Origin: Streptomyces sp. SAI-135
Lineage (GTDB): Bacteria; Actinomycetota; Actinomycetes; Streptomycetales; Streptomycetaceae
Length of the DNA stretch: 64,000 nucleotides
Direction of reading: 5' to 3'
NCBI RefSeq assembly: GCF_029893805.1
Contig: NZ_JARXYP010000002.1
Coordinates: 5,394,001 to 5,458,000 of the forward strand
Below the pieces are notes generated by a model. That model ran no database searches. It was not told where the DNA came from and saw nothing but the letters and a program-made list of their open reading frames with translations. Within the stretch, counting starts at the first letter, position 1. Every line of letters begins with the position of its first letter. A program made the position numbers and the translations under genes. This document shows positions 16,998-25,294 of this stretch, in pieces.

Positions 16998-17006
16998 GGG
17001 GGCCCC

Positions 17007-18293
17007 TCAGGTCTGTGCCCGCGCCGCCTCGGCGCCCCTCCGCGCCACCTCCAGCAGCAGCGCCTCGCCGCCGTGCCGGGCCACCAGCTGGAGTCCGACC
17101 GGGCAGCCGTCGGGGCCGAGACCGGCCGGGAGGCTCAGCGCCGGGTGCCCGGAGAGGTTGAACGCCCAGGTGAGAGCGGTGGAGTAGCGGTCGCCCGGGC
17201 CCTCGTGACCGTGCGGCGGGCAGGGGGTCGTGGGCGTGATCAGCAGATCGGTGCCGGCGAAGGCCTCCTCCAGGAGACGGTCGTTGGCCGCCCGGACCCG
17301 GTAGGAGTCCCGCAGATCGGAGCCCGGGGTGCGCAGGGCGAGCCAGGCGGCGGCGGGGTCGTGCAGGCGGAGCGGAGTGCCGGGCCGGACCGCCCGCACG
17401 ACACCGGCGTCGGCCAGCCGCCCCGCCGCCGCGCTGGCGATCCGGACGATGCCGGGGTCGGGATCGGCGAAGCCGAGATCGGGGGACCAGAGGGCGGTGG
17501 CGGGCAGACGGGTGCTCCCGCCGCTCCCGGTTGCGATCCCCGTCCCGCTCCCGGTTGCGGTCCCCCTCGCGCTCCCGGTCCCGCCGCCGGACACCGCGCG
17601 CCAGTAGGCGACCGCGTCACCGGCATGGCGGACCAGGATGCCGGGAGCGGTGAGGCCGGGGTTGCTCGGAGCGGCGTCGGCGCTCGTACCGCCGGTGCCG
17701 GTGCCGGTGCCGGTGCCGGGCCCAGCGCCGGTGTCGACGTCGTCGGCGCCGCGGCCCCCGCGCCCGGCGTTGGTGGTCTTGAGCCCGATCACCCCGCACC
17801 AGGCCGCCGGGATCCGTACCGACCCCGCCCCGTCGCTCCCCGTCGCCATCGGGACGAGTCCCGCGGCCACGGCGGCCGCGGAGCCCGCCGAGGAACCGCC
17901 CGGGGTGCGGTCGGCGCGCCAGGGGTTGACGGTACGGCCGTGGGCGCCGAGTCCCCACGTCTGCCAGGGAGTTCCGGGGCCCGGCACGGAGGTCGCGCCG
18001 ACGGGCACGCACCCGGCCGCGAGGAGCGCTGCCGCACCCCGCAGCCCGTGCCGCCCCTTCACGCCGATCGGCACCCCGGCCAGCGGCGGCCGCTCACCCG
18101 CGTCGACGCGAAGGTCGATCTCGCGGGCCCGCCGCAGCGCCTCCTCCTCCCACACCTCGGCGAACGCGCACAGCTCCGGATCCACCCGCCGGATCCGCTC
18201 CAGGGCGCTCGCGACGACGTCGACGGCCCGCAGCGAGCGCGCACGCACCGCCGCGGCCAGGTCGCGGGCGGACGGTGAGGCGGCTGCCGTCAC
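17007..18293 (-). CDS. Amidase (amidase-signature family)
   Basis: 428 residues. GTG 18293 overlaps the stop of the upstream gene by 4 bp. The signature triad is present: K79 in VPIGVKGRHG, the cis-Ser pair in TPGGSSAGS (131-138), and the nucleophile in GSDGAGSVRIPA (S158). It hydrolyses amides or transfers ammonia; no GatB/C partner is near, so it is probably a free-standing amidase. Two low-complexity insertions are unusual: GTGTGTGTGG (192-202) and a Gly/Thr/Ser-rich run near residues 235-260. Length otherwise fits the family. Confidence 0.85.
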   Translation of the reverse strand: MTAAASPSARDLAAAVRARSLRAVDVVASALERIRRVDPELCAFAEVWEEEALRRAREIDLRVDAGERPPLAGVPIGVKGRHGLRGAAALLAAGCVPVGATSVPGPGTPWQTWGLGAHGRTVNPWRADRTPGGSSAGSAAAVAAGLVPMATGSDGAGSVRIPAAWCGVIGLKTTNAGRGGRGADDVDTGAGPGTGTGTGTGGTSADAAPSNPGLTAPGILVRHAGDAVAYWRAVSGGGTGSARGTATGSGTGIATGSGGSTRLPATALWSPDLGFADPDPGIVRIASAAAGRLADAGVVRAVRPGTPLRLHDPAAAWLALRTPGSDLRDSYRVRAANDRLLEEAFAGTDLLITPTTPCPPHGHEGPGDRYSTALTWAFNLSGHPALSLPAGLGPDGCPVGLQLVARHGGEALLLEVARRGAEAARAQT

Positions 18294-18808
18294 GAGGCGG
18301 CGGCGCGGGTGAGCCGGACCAGGGGTTCGGTGGCGCGCGGCGGCTTTCCGTCCAGGTCGCCGAGGCGCCACGCGGGGACCCAGGGCACGCGGTACACGTC
18401 GACCGTGGACTCGATCTCCCTGACCTGCTGGGCGAGCGGACGCGGGAGCCGGCCCGGAGCGTCCGCGACGAGGACCACGGCGTCGAGGTCGAGGCCCGGC
18501 GGGTGCTCCCCGCGCCGGAAGAGCTCCAGGGTGCGGCGGGCGGCGAGCAGGCCCGCGGCGTGCGTACGGGCGACGAGCAGGACGGAGGAGGGGGCGCCGG
18601 GGCCCGGCCAGTCGCGTCCGCTGTCGTGACCGCCGTAGACGGCGGCCAGGGTGGAGACGCCGGCGCCGCCGTGGGTGCCCACCCACGCGAACCGCCTCCC
18701 GGTCGGGGCCACCGGCCCGCGGATCCAGATCTCCGGCCCCTGCTGCACGCTCTCCGCCTTTCGCCGCACGTCAGTTCGCCTGCCCGTCCCCGGACGCTGC
18801 CATCCCAC
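18290..18808 (-). CDS. DUF6668-like protein with a P-loop-like motif
   Basis: 172 residues, cytosolic. FAWVGTHGGAGVSTLAAVYGG (about 40-60) resembles the deviant Walker A of MinD/ParA-like ATPases but ends STLA without the usual lysine before it. SVLLVARTHAAGLLAARRTL and LDAVVLVADAPGRLP then fit the following strands of such a fold. I believe these belong to DUF6668, from memory. It overlaps the amidase by 4 bp and is divergent from a TPR protein. It may be a degenerate ATPase-like scaffold; the function is unknown. Confidence 0.6.
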   Translation of the reverse strand: MGWQRPGTGRRTDVRRKAESVQQGPEIWIRGPVAPTGRRFAWVGTHGGAGVSTLAAVYGGHDSGRDWPGPGAPSSVLLVARTHAAGLLAARRTLELFRRGEHPPGLDLDAVVLVADAPGRLPRPLAQQVREIESTVDVYRVPWVPAWRLGDLDGKPPRATEPLVRLTRAAAS

Positions 18809-18910
18809 CCGCCTCCCTTTTCCTGGAACAGCCCTGTGACATCACGGTGACGTGAGAACCGGGGGCGAGCGGAGAGACTCGACAGTACGTGCACGACCGT
18901 GAGGGATGAG

Positions 18911-20260
18911 ATGTCTCGACTCAGCCGCGACAAGAAGCGGGACCACCAGCGGGGGGCCGCCCCGATCGACGTCCGCGTCCCCCTGACGGGTGAGTCCGCG
19001 ACGGTGGCCGGAACGCCGGTCACCGCGCCGCCCGGCGAGGAACTCCACCAGACCGTCCTGACCCACCTCCACCACCTCGCCCTGAGCAGCGGCCACGCCG
19101 TTCACGCCACGATCCACGACGCCCGCATCGGTTACGTGGTCCCCCTGGAGGTCGCGACGGACGGCGCCAGCCGCTTCACCGCGGAGCCGGTACGGATGGC
19201 TTCGCCGGAGCCCGCCGAGCAGGGGGCCGGCCCGGTGCCGTCCGCCGCGGGCGGGGAGCCGGCGGTGCAGCCCTGGCCGCCCGCGGCCCCCGCCGCCCCG
19301 GATGAAAGGCCCACGCGTCTCCTGCGGCAACTCGACGACTCCGGCACCGAACCGCAGCCGACGGACGCCGAACCGGCACCGACCCGGCTCCTGCGGCAGC
19401 TGCCGGATCCGGGGGCCACCGGCCCGGCTCCGGCCCGGGCCCCCGGGACGGCCGTACCCCCGACGGGCGCGTTCGGTCCGCCGCCCGTCATGGACTCGAT
19501 CCCGTCCTCCGCCCCGGCCCCGCAGCCGGCGACCGACCCCGCCTACACGTCCAGCCCCCTGCCGCCGACCGACCCCGTCTACACGTCCAGCCCCCTGCCG
19601 CCGGCACCGGCCGCACCGCGGTCCGGTTTCGCCGGGGTCGCACCCCAGCCGCTTCCGCCCGCCACGCCCGCCCCCCGGCCCCCCGCCCCCCTCGTCGAGC
19701 CGGTGCCCCTCCTGGAGGACCCCGGTCCCACGGTGACTCCTGTGCGGGGGTTCGACGCCGTGGCCGAGGCCGTGCTGGGGGAGGGGCTGGTGGTCGACGA
19801 GATCGAGGTGCTCGCGGAGCCGGTCGGCCGGATCAGCGAGGCCGTGCGGGAAGGGCGGACGGACCTGGCCGCCGAGTTGGCGGAGCGGGTGGTCGGCGAG
19901 GCGTCCGAGACTCTGGGCGCCGAACATCCCGATGTGCTGCGGGTGCGTGAACTCGCCGCTTACATCGCCTACTTGGGCGGTGAGCCGGTCCAGGCCGCGG
20001 AGATCTCGCTCGATCTGGCCGACATCCACCACCGCGCCGGGGACGCCGAGGCGGCCTACGGCAATGTGCAGAGCGCGGCCACCGCGTGGAAGGCCGTGCG
20101 GGATCCGCTGCGCGGCCTGGACATCGGGCGCGAGCTGCTCACCCTGTGGACGGACCTGGCCGCCGGGGAGGGCCCGGCGGCCGAGGACCCCGACAAGCTG
20201 GAGTCGGCCCGCGCCAGGATGCTCCGCCTCGCGGAACGCGCCCGGAACGCCGACGGTTAG
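18911..20260 (+). CDS. Proline-rich tetratricopeptide-repeat protein
   Basis: 449 residues. ATG 18911 is preferred over GTG 18899 because AGGGATGAG precedes it. Residues 1-90 form a small conserved domain (LTGESATVAGTPVTAPPGEE). A long Ala/Pro linker of about 170 residues follows. It contains two copies of PTRLLRQL and a 12-residue tandem repeat (PVYTSSPLPP type). The last 180 residues are TPR-like helices (AVREGRTDLAAELAERVVG, YGNVQSAATAWKAVRDPLRG). It is divergent from the P-loop-like gene, so both may form one unit. The function is unknown, probably a protein-protein scaffold. Confidence 0.7.
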   Translation: MSRLSRDKKRDHQRGAAPIDVRVPLTGESATVAGTPVTAPPGEELHQTVLTHLHHLALSSGHAVHATIHDARIGYVVPLEVATDGASRFTAEPVRMASPEPAEQGAGPVPSAAGGEPAVQPWPPAAPAAPDERPTRLLRQLDDSGTEPQPTDAEPAPTRLLRQLPDPGATGPAPARAPGTAVPPTGAFGPPPVMDSIPSSAPAPQPATDPAYTSSPLPPTDPVYTSSPLPPAPAAPRSGFAGVAPQPLPPATPAPRPPAPLVEPVPLLEDPGPTVTPVRGFDAVAEAVLGEGLVVDEIEVLAEPVGRISEAVREGRTDLAAELAERVVGEASETLGAEHPDVLRVRELAAYIAYLGGEPVQAAEISLDLADIHHRAGDAEAAYGNVQSAATAWKAVRDPLRGLDIGRELLTLWTDLAAGEGPAAEDPDKLESARARMLRLAERARNADG

Positions 20261-20283
20261 CAGGTGGGGAGGGGTGGGGGCCG

Positions 20284-21234
20284 TTACTGCGACAGCTCCC
20301 ACACCGCGTACGCCACCGCGTCACTGTTGCGGTCCAGGGCCGTGTCGTTGATGTTGGCCGTGGTGTCGCACGACGAGTGGTAGCAGCGGTCGAAGGCCAG
20401 CCCCGAGGTGCCGCCCCACTTGGCCGCCTGGGCCGCCGTCTTGACGTAGTCGGCCCCGCTGAACAGCCCGCCCACCGGCACGCCCGCGTTCTTGAACGGC
20501 GCGTGGTCGGAACGGCCGTCGCCCTCGGTCTCGATCTCGGTCGGGACGCCGAGGCCGGCGTAGTACGTCTTGAAGGTCTTCTCGATGGCCGGGTCGTCGT
20601 CGTAGACGAAGTAGCCGGGGTTCGGCGAGCCGATCATGTCGAAGTTCAGGTAGCCGCTGATCCGCGAACGGTCCGTGGTGGACAGGCGGTTGACGTAGTA
20701 GCGGGAGCCCACCAGGCCCAGCTCCTCCGCGCCCCACCAGGCGAATCTCAGGTGCTTGGCGGGGTGGTGGCCGGCCCTGGACACCGCGAGCGCGGTCTCC
20801 AGGACGGCCGCAGAACCGGAGCCGTTGTCGTTGATGCCCGCGCCGGCCGTGACGCTGTCGAGGTGCGAGCCGGACATGATCACCTGGTTGGTGTCGCCGC
20901 CCGGCCAGTCGGCGATCAGGTTGTAGCCGGTGCGGCCGGAGGACGTGAACTGCTGGATCGTCGTGGTGAATCCGGCGGCGTCCAGCTTGGCCTTCACATA
21001 GTCGAGCGAGGCCTTGTAACCGGCGCGGCCGTGGGCCCGGTTGCCGCCGTTGGCGGTGGCGATGGACTGGAGCTGGGTCAGATGCGCCTTCACGTTGGCC
21101 ACCGGGATGTCGGGGGCCGCGGCCACCGCGGGCTGTCCCGCGGGGGCCGCGCCGGCTATGGATCCGCCGGCCAGGAGGGAGACGGTGGCGACGACGGCGG
21201 TGGCCGTGACGCGTCCGGGAACCGAGAGCTTCAT
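20284..21234 (-). CDS. Secreted M28 zinc aminopeptidase
   Basis: 316 residues. The ATG at 21232-21234 begins MKLSVPGRVTATAVVATVSL, a Sec signal ending near AAPAGQPAVA. The dizinc ligands of Streptomyces griseus-type aminopeptidase are visible: His in GSHLDSV, bridging Asp in GINDNGSG, catalytic Glu and ligand in WWGAEELG, Asp in FDMIGSPN, and His in SDHAPF. It removes N-terminal (often hydrophobic) residues from peptides outside the cell. It ends 23 bp from the convergent TPR gene. A 10-bp inverted repeat lies in its leader. Confidence 0.94.
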   Translation of the reverse strand: MKLSVPGRVTATAVVATVSLLAGGSIAGAAPAGQPAVAAAPDIPVANVKAHLTQLQSIATANGGNRAHGRAGYKASLDYVKAKLDAAGFTTTIQQFTSSGRTGYNLIADWPGGDTNQVIMSGSHLDSVTAGAGINDNGSGSAAVLETALAVSRAGHHPAKHLRFAWWGAEELGLVGSRYYVNRLSTTDRSRISGYLNFDMIGSPNPGYFVYDDDPAIEKTFKTYYAGLGVPTEIETEGDGRSDHAPFKNAGVPVGGLFSGADYVKTAAQAAKWGGTSGLAFDRCYHSSCDTTANINDTALDRNSDAVAYAVWELSQ

Positions 21235-21256
21235 GTGGGGGGCTCCGAATTCCGTG

Positions 21257-21282
21257 GGAACCCCTGGACTCACAGGGGTTCC
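21257..21282 (-). promoter_or_regulatory. Inverted repeat in the aminopeptidase leader
   Basis: GGAACCCCTG-GACTCA-CAGGGGTTCC has perfect 10-bp arms and lies 23-48 bases upstream of the aminopeptidase start. It could be an operator or an mRNA hairpin. Confidence 0.6.
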
Positions 21283-21386
21283 ACAGTGATTGGGTGCCTG
21301 GATGGTGAAGCTGAGGTTGACTTACCGTCAAGGGCGGAATCCGGTCAGCGGAGTTCGTATACCGGACCGGACCGATACGGACGCGG

Positions 21387-21854
21387 TCAGTGGACGCAGA
21401 ACTCGTTCCCTTCCGGATCCGCCATGACCACCCACGCCCCCGACGGTTCACTGACCTCACGCAGCACCCTCGCCCCGAGTCCCGTCAGCCGCTCCACCTC
21501 GGCCGTCCGGGCACCCTGGCCGGGGTGCAGGTCGAGATGGAGCCGGTTCTTGACCGTCTTCGGCTCCGGTACGCGCTGGAAGAGCAGGCGCCGCCCCAGA
21601 CCGGTGCCGCTGTCCTTGTCGTACGGATCGTCCGGATGCCGTACGGCGACCAGGTCCCGGAACGCCAGCCTGGCATGCCACTCGACGGCCGCCTCACGCG
21701 GCAGCGCGCCGAGTTCCAGCAGCCGCTGGATCAGGGCGTCGTTGTCCTCGGTCTCGTAGTGCAGGGCGGCGGCCCAGAAGTCGGCCTGGGCATGCGGGTC
21801 GGCGGCGTCGACGACCAGCTTCCAGTGCACCGGTGCGGGGGTTGTCTGCGTCAT
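21387..21854 (-). CDS. VOC family (glyoxalase-like) protein
   Basis: 155 residues, one vicinal-oxygen-chelate unit in two halves: WKLVVDAADPHAQADFWAAAL at the start, and HLDLHPGQGARTAEVERLTG then WVVMADPEGNEFCVH at the end. Such proteins are metal-dependent lyases, dioxygenases or drug-binding resistance proteins. The start is ATG 21852-21854. It stands alone between the aminopeptidase and RarD genes on the same strand. The specific function is unknown. Confidence 0.85.
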   Translation of the reverse strand: MTQTTPAPVHWKLVVDAADPHAQADFWAAALHYETEDNDALIQRLLELGALPREAAVEWHARLAFRDLVAVRHPDDPYDKDSGTGLGRRLLFQRVPEPKTVKNRLHLDLHPGQGARTAEVERLTGLGARVLREVSEPSGAWVVMADPEGNEFCVH

Positions 21855-21922
21855 GGACCCACTTATAGCGGCGAATTAGGCCGAGCCCTGTCCTCAGCCG
21901 ATTCCGCCTCGCCGTAACCGGG

Positions 21923-22927
21923 CTACGGCCGCGTGGCGGGCGAGTCCAGCGGCTCCGGGCCCGAGGCCAGGCTCTCCGCCGTCCGGACGGTGCCGGCCGC
22001 GCCCGGGGTCACGGTGGTGCGGGGCCTCGTCAGCTCTCTCCTGAGCGTCCGCGCGGTGCGCAGGGCGTCCCAGGTGAGCAGTGTCAACGCCAGCCAGACC
22101 AGCGCGAACCCGGCCCAGCGCTCGGGCGGCATGGCCTCGTGGAAGTAGAGGACGCCGAGCAGGAACTGGAAGACCGGGGCCAGGTACTGCAGCAGTCCCA
22201 GTGTGGACAACGGCACCCGGATCGCCGCGGCGCCGAAGCAGACCAGGGGGAGGGCGGTGACGATGCCCGTGGAGGCGAGCAGCGCGGCGTGCCCCGGTCC
22301 CTCGGAGGCGAAGCTGAGGTCACCGCGGCCGCTCAGCCACAGCAGATAGCCGAGTGCGGGCAGGAACTGGATCGCGGTCTCGGCGGCCAGCGACTCCACG
22401 CCCCCGAGGTTCACCTTCTTCTTGACCAGGCCGTACGTGGCGAAGGAGAAGGCGAGCGTGAGGGAGATCCACGGCGGCCGCCCGTACCCGACGGTGAGGA
22501 CGACCACTGCGGCGGCGCCGATCCCGACAGCCAGCCACTGCACCCGCCGCAGCCGCTCCTTGAGCAGCAGCACGCCCATCGCGATGGTGACGAGGGGATT
22601 GATGAAGTACCCGAGCGAGGCCTCCACCACATGGCCGCTGTTGACGGCCCAGATGTAGACGCCCCAGTTCACGGTGATGACGGCGGCGGCCACGGTGACC
22701 AGCGCCAGTCTGCGCGGCTGCCGCAGCAGCTCACCGGCCCAGGCCCAGCGCCGTACGACGACGAGTGCGACGGCCACGAAGGCGAGCGACCACACCATCC
22801 GGTGGGCGAGGATCTCGGCGGCTCCGGCGGGCTTGAGCAGCGGCCAGAACAGGGGCACGAGCCCCCACATCCCGTACGCGGCGAAGCCGTTCAGCAGACC
22901 TATGTGCTGCTCGCCCCTCGACTTCAC
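21923..22927 (-). CDS. rarD: RarD/EamA family transporter
   Basis: 334 residues with ten predicted membrane segments. GTG 22927 is chosen for the GGAGGAG just upstream; an earlier in-frame start lacks one. RarD features include GFAAYGMWGLVPLFWPLL, LAHRMVWSLAF, NWGVYIWAVNSGHVVEASLG and FINPLVTIAMGVLLLKERL. The family moves small metabolites across the inner membrane. The C-terminal 35 residues are a polar tail. RarD is a family name; the substrate is unknown. Confidence 0.9.
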   Translation of the reverse strand: MKSRGEQHIGLLNGFAAYGMWGLVPLFWPLLKPAGAAEILAHRMVWSLAFVAVALVVVRRWAWAGELLRQPRRLALVTVAAAVITVNWGVYIWAVNSGHVVEASLGYFINPLVTIAMGVLLLKERLRRVQWLAVGIGAAAVVVLTVGYGRPPWISLTLAFSFATYGLVKKKVNLGGVESLAAETAIQFLPALGYLLWLSGRGDLSFASEGPGHAALLASTGIVTALPLVCFGAAAIRVPLSTLGLLQYLAPVFQFLLGVLYFHEAMPPERWAGFALVWLALTLLTWDALRTARTLRRELTRPRTTVTPGAAGTVRTAESLASGPEPLDSPATRP

Positions 22928-23054
22928 GGACTCTCCTCCTCGCGCTGGTCCCGCCCGCACGAAGGTAACGCCGAGCACCCCCGCCTGTCATGCCCGTATC
23001 GCCATACGGTCATGACAGGCGGGGGTGGGACTTGCCCGGCGGGCCGGAGAGGGG

Positions 23055-23909
23055 TCAGCCCTTGAGCGCGACCGCGATGGACTCGGCGATCGGGGTGGCG
23101 GGGCGGCCGGTCAGCCGGGCCAGGTCACCGGTGGTGACGACCAGCTCGCCCTTCTCGATGGAGGCGTCGACACCGGCAAGGATCTGGGCGAAGGGGGCGG
23201 GCAGCCCGGCACCGGTCAGGATCTCGACGTAGGCGTCCACGGGGACGGCGTTGTAGGCGATCTCCTTGCCGGTCTGCCGGCTCAGCTCGGCCGCGTACTC
23301 GGCGAAGCTCCAGGGCTCGTCGCCGCCGAGCTCGTAGGTGGAGTTCTCGTGGCCCTCGCCGGTCAGTACGGCCACGGCGGCGGCCGCGTAGTCGGCGCGC
23401 GAGGCGGTGGAGATCCGGCCGTCGCCCGCCGCCTGCACGACGGCGCCGTGCTCCAGGGCGGGGGCGAGGTTCTCGGTGTAGTTCTCGTTGTACCAGCTGT
23501 TGCGCAGCAGCGACCAGGGCAGACCGGAGGCCAGCAGCGCCTCTTCGGTGGCCCGGTGGTCGTCGGCGAGTGCGGCGGTCAGGGTGCCGGGGGCGCTGGT
23601 GTACGCGAGCAGCGCCACGCCCGCGGCCTTGGCGGCGTCGATGACGACCTGGTGCTGGGCGGGGCGGCCCTTGTCGAACTCGTTGCCGGAGATCAGCAGC
23701 ACCTTGTCGCCGGCCGCGAAGACGTTGTCGAAGGTCTCGGGGGAGTTGTAGTCGGCGACGGCTATCTTCACGCCCTTCGCCGCGAAGTCGGCGGCCTTCT
23801 CCGGGGTACGGACGACGGCGGTGACCTGCTCGGCGGGGACCTTCTCGAGCAGCTGCTCGACGACGTGACGGCCGAGGTGTCCGGTGGCTCCGGTGACGAC
23901 GATGCTCAT
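23055..23909 (-). CDS. NAD(P)H quinone oxidoreductase-like SDR (QorB/QOR2 type)
   Basis: 284 residues. The start ATG 23907-23909 has AAGGAGAT upstream. The Rossmann motif is VTGATGHLGRHVVEQLL (4-20), with LLAYTSAPGTLTAAL and LRNSWYNENYTENL typical of the NmrA-like QOR2 group, which reduces quinones with NADPH. It is divergent from an HxlR regulator with an operator-like palindrome between them. This matches the known qorR-qorA layout of redox-sensing regulators, so quinone or aldehyde stress response is likely. Confidence 0.9.
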   Translation of the reverse strand: MSIVVTGATGHLGRHVVEQLLEKVPAEQVTAVVRTPEKAADFAAKGVKIAVADYNSPETFDNVFAAGDKVLLISGNEFDKGRPAQHQVVIDAAKAAGVALLAYTSAPGTLTAALADDHRATEEALLASGLPWSLLRNSWYNENYTENLAPALEHGAVVQAAGDGRISTASRADYAAAAVAVLTGEGHENSTYELGGDEPWSFAEYAAELSRQTGKEIAYNAVPVDAYVEILTGAGLPAPFAQILAGVDASIEKGELVVTTGDLARLTGRPATPIAESIAVALKG

Positions 23910-23972
23910 GATGTGGGATCTCCTTGTGGGGTGCGTTGGCACTAACCCTAGAGGAGGCGCTAACTCTGCGAA

Positions 23973-23997
23973 AGTACCCACTTTGAAGTAAGGTACT
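23973..23997. promoter_or_regulatory. HxlR operator-like inverted repeat
   Basis: AGTACC, 13 bases, GGTACT: perfect 6-bp arms in the divergent gap. A nested AAAGTACCCACTTT forms a second inverted repeat (about 23971-23984). TAAGGT at 23989-23994 can be the -10 box of a leaderless HxlR transcript starting at 24001. Confidence 0.7.
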
Positions 23998-24000
23998 GGC

Positions 24001-24396
24001 ATGACGGTAAGTGCAGAGCGCGGTCTTCTGGAGGCGGCGGCATCGGGCGAGCAGATGTGCCCCCACCGCCTGGTCCTGGAACACGTGACGAGCCGCTGGG
24101 GCGTCCTGGTCCTGCTCCACCTCCTGGACCGCCCCCACCGCTTCAGCGAACTCCGCCGCGCGATCGGCCGGGTGAGCGAGAAGATGCTGACCCAGACACT
24201 CCAGACCCTGGAACGCGACGGCCTGGTCCACCGAGACGCCAAGCCGGTGATCCCACCCCGAGTCGACTACTCCCTCACCGACCTGGGCCACGAGGCAGCG
24301 GAACAGGTACGGGGACTGGCGGAGTGGACGGCACGGCGCATGGGAGCGGTCGAGGAGGCGCGCGAGGCGTACGACGCGAAGAGAATTCGCGCCTGA
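24001..24396 (+). CDS. HxlR family winged-helix regulator
   Basis: 131 residues. C20 in EQMCPHRLVLEHVTSRWGVL is the conserved N-terminal cysteine used for redox sensing in the QorR subgroup. The recognition part is HRFSELRRAIGRVSEKMLTQ, followed by the wing DGLVHRDAKPVIPPRVDYSL. It has no ribosome site and a -10-like box 7 bases before ATG, suggesting a leaderless mRNA. It probably represses the divergent QorB-type gene and itself through the palindrome at 23973-23997. Confidence 0.92.
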   Translation: MTVSAERGLLEAAASGEQMCPHRLVLEHVTSRWGVLVLLHLLDRPHRFSELRRAIGRVSEKMLTQTLQTLERDGLVHRDAKPVIPPRVDYSLTDLGHEAAEQVRGLAEWTARRMGAVEEAREAYDAKRIRA

Positions 24397-24458
24397 GCGC
24401 TCCCTTTTCACCATCGGTTCGAGCTTGCACGCTGGAGTTCGACCGATGGGGGGACGTC

Positions 24459-24956
24459 GTGACCGTGCCGAATGAGGAGGAGCTGGCGCCGAAGCTGCTT
24501 CAGCAGGTCGCCGACCAGCTCGGTCGTATGGCGGACGGATACGACAGGATCGCCACAGAGCTGCACCGGGCGAACTTGATCCGGCTGCGGGGCTTCTTCC
24601 TCGAGCGCCTGGACCGGGCGATCGACGACCCCGGCCTCGCGGACTCGCTGAGCACGGGCGAGTACGCCAACCTGTCTGATGAGAAACGTCGCCAGATGCT
24701 CAACGCGAACGCGCAGTACGGACTGATTCTGCTGGCTCACCAGATCGGATCCATCGACCGGAGCGCGCTCCTCGGGGACCTGAAGATTCTTCGCCGGAGT
24801 CCGAACTTCGCGGAGTACTGGGAACGCACGGCCGGTGCGCGCAGTTGCCTGGCCCCGGAGTCCTTCGAGGCCCGGGTCGGCAGAGCTGTCGACGCCATCA
24901 TGGACGAACGTCCTGAGGACCTCGAAGAATGGTGGGTCGTGGCCCCGGACGACTGA
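24459..24956 (+). CDS. DUF6082-like protein
   Basis: 165 residues, starting at GTG 24459 with GGGGGGAC 5 bases before. It is cytosolic and helical: LLQQVADQLGRMADGYDRIA may be a short coiled coil; the core is RLRGFFLERLDRAIDDPGLA and NANAQYGLILLAHQIGSIDR, then LRRSPNFAEYWERT. This matches my memory of DUF6082, a family common in Streptomyces and often near regulators and small DUF397-type genes. A small gene follows 25 bp downstream. No function is established. Confidence 0.65.
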   Translation: MTVPNEEELAPKLLQQVADQLGRMADGYDRIATELHRANLIRLRGFFLERLDRAIDDPGLADSLSTGEYANLSDEKRRQMLNANAQYGLILLAHQIGSIDRSALLGDLKILRRSPNFAEYWERTAGARSCLAPESFEARVGRAVDAIMDERPEDLEEWWVVAPDD

Positions 24957-24981
24957 GCGGGCCCTGGAGAGGGAGGCGCAG

Positions 24982-25239
24982 TTGGCCGATGAGTTCTCGT
25001 CACCTCGGATCACCAGGAGGCTCGGAGACCCGCCGGGTGTCAGGGGCAGCGCCACTGGCCAGACCTGCCCCGACCTCTTCGAGCTGAGCGACGGAAGCTT
25101 CGCGGTCATCGGCACCGACCGCACCGAAGAGCTGGACTCCCTGCTCCCGGCGGACGCCGCCCGTGCCGACTACGAGCGCATCGTCGTGATCACCCGCGAC
25201 ACCCTCCTCCGCGCCAAGCGGGACATCCCCGACGCATAA
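24982..25239 (+). CDS. Small conserved Streptomyces-type protein paired with DUF6082
   Basis: 85 residues from TTG 24982, which has GGGAGG 5 bases upstream; no better ATG or GTG is in frame. It includes CPDLFELSDGSFAVIGTDRT and ADYERIVVITRDTLLRAKRD, ending IPDA. Similar small proteins, recalled from other Streptomyces genomes, accompany DUF6082 or XRE-type genes. No known catalytic motif is seen. The pair could be a regulatory or toxin-immunity-like unit, but that is only a guess. Confidence 0.6.
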   Translation: MADEFSSPRITRRLGDPPGVRGSATGQTCPDLFELSDGSFAVIGTDRTEELDSLLPADAARADYERIVVITRDTLLRAKRDIPDA

Positions 25240-25242
25240 CGG

Positions 25243-25278
25243 GAAGGGCCCGGAAGCCGAGTCGCCTCCGGGCCCTTC
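25243..25278. terminator. Bidirectional terminator between convergent genes
   Basis: GAAGGGCCCGGA, 12-base loop, TCCGGGCCCTTC. Perfect 12-bp arms between the small protein gene and korB. Confidence 0.85.
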
Positions 25279-25294
25279 ACGTGCCGTGTGCCGG

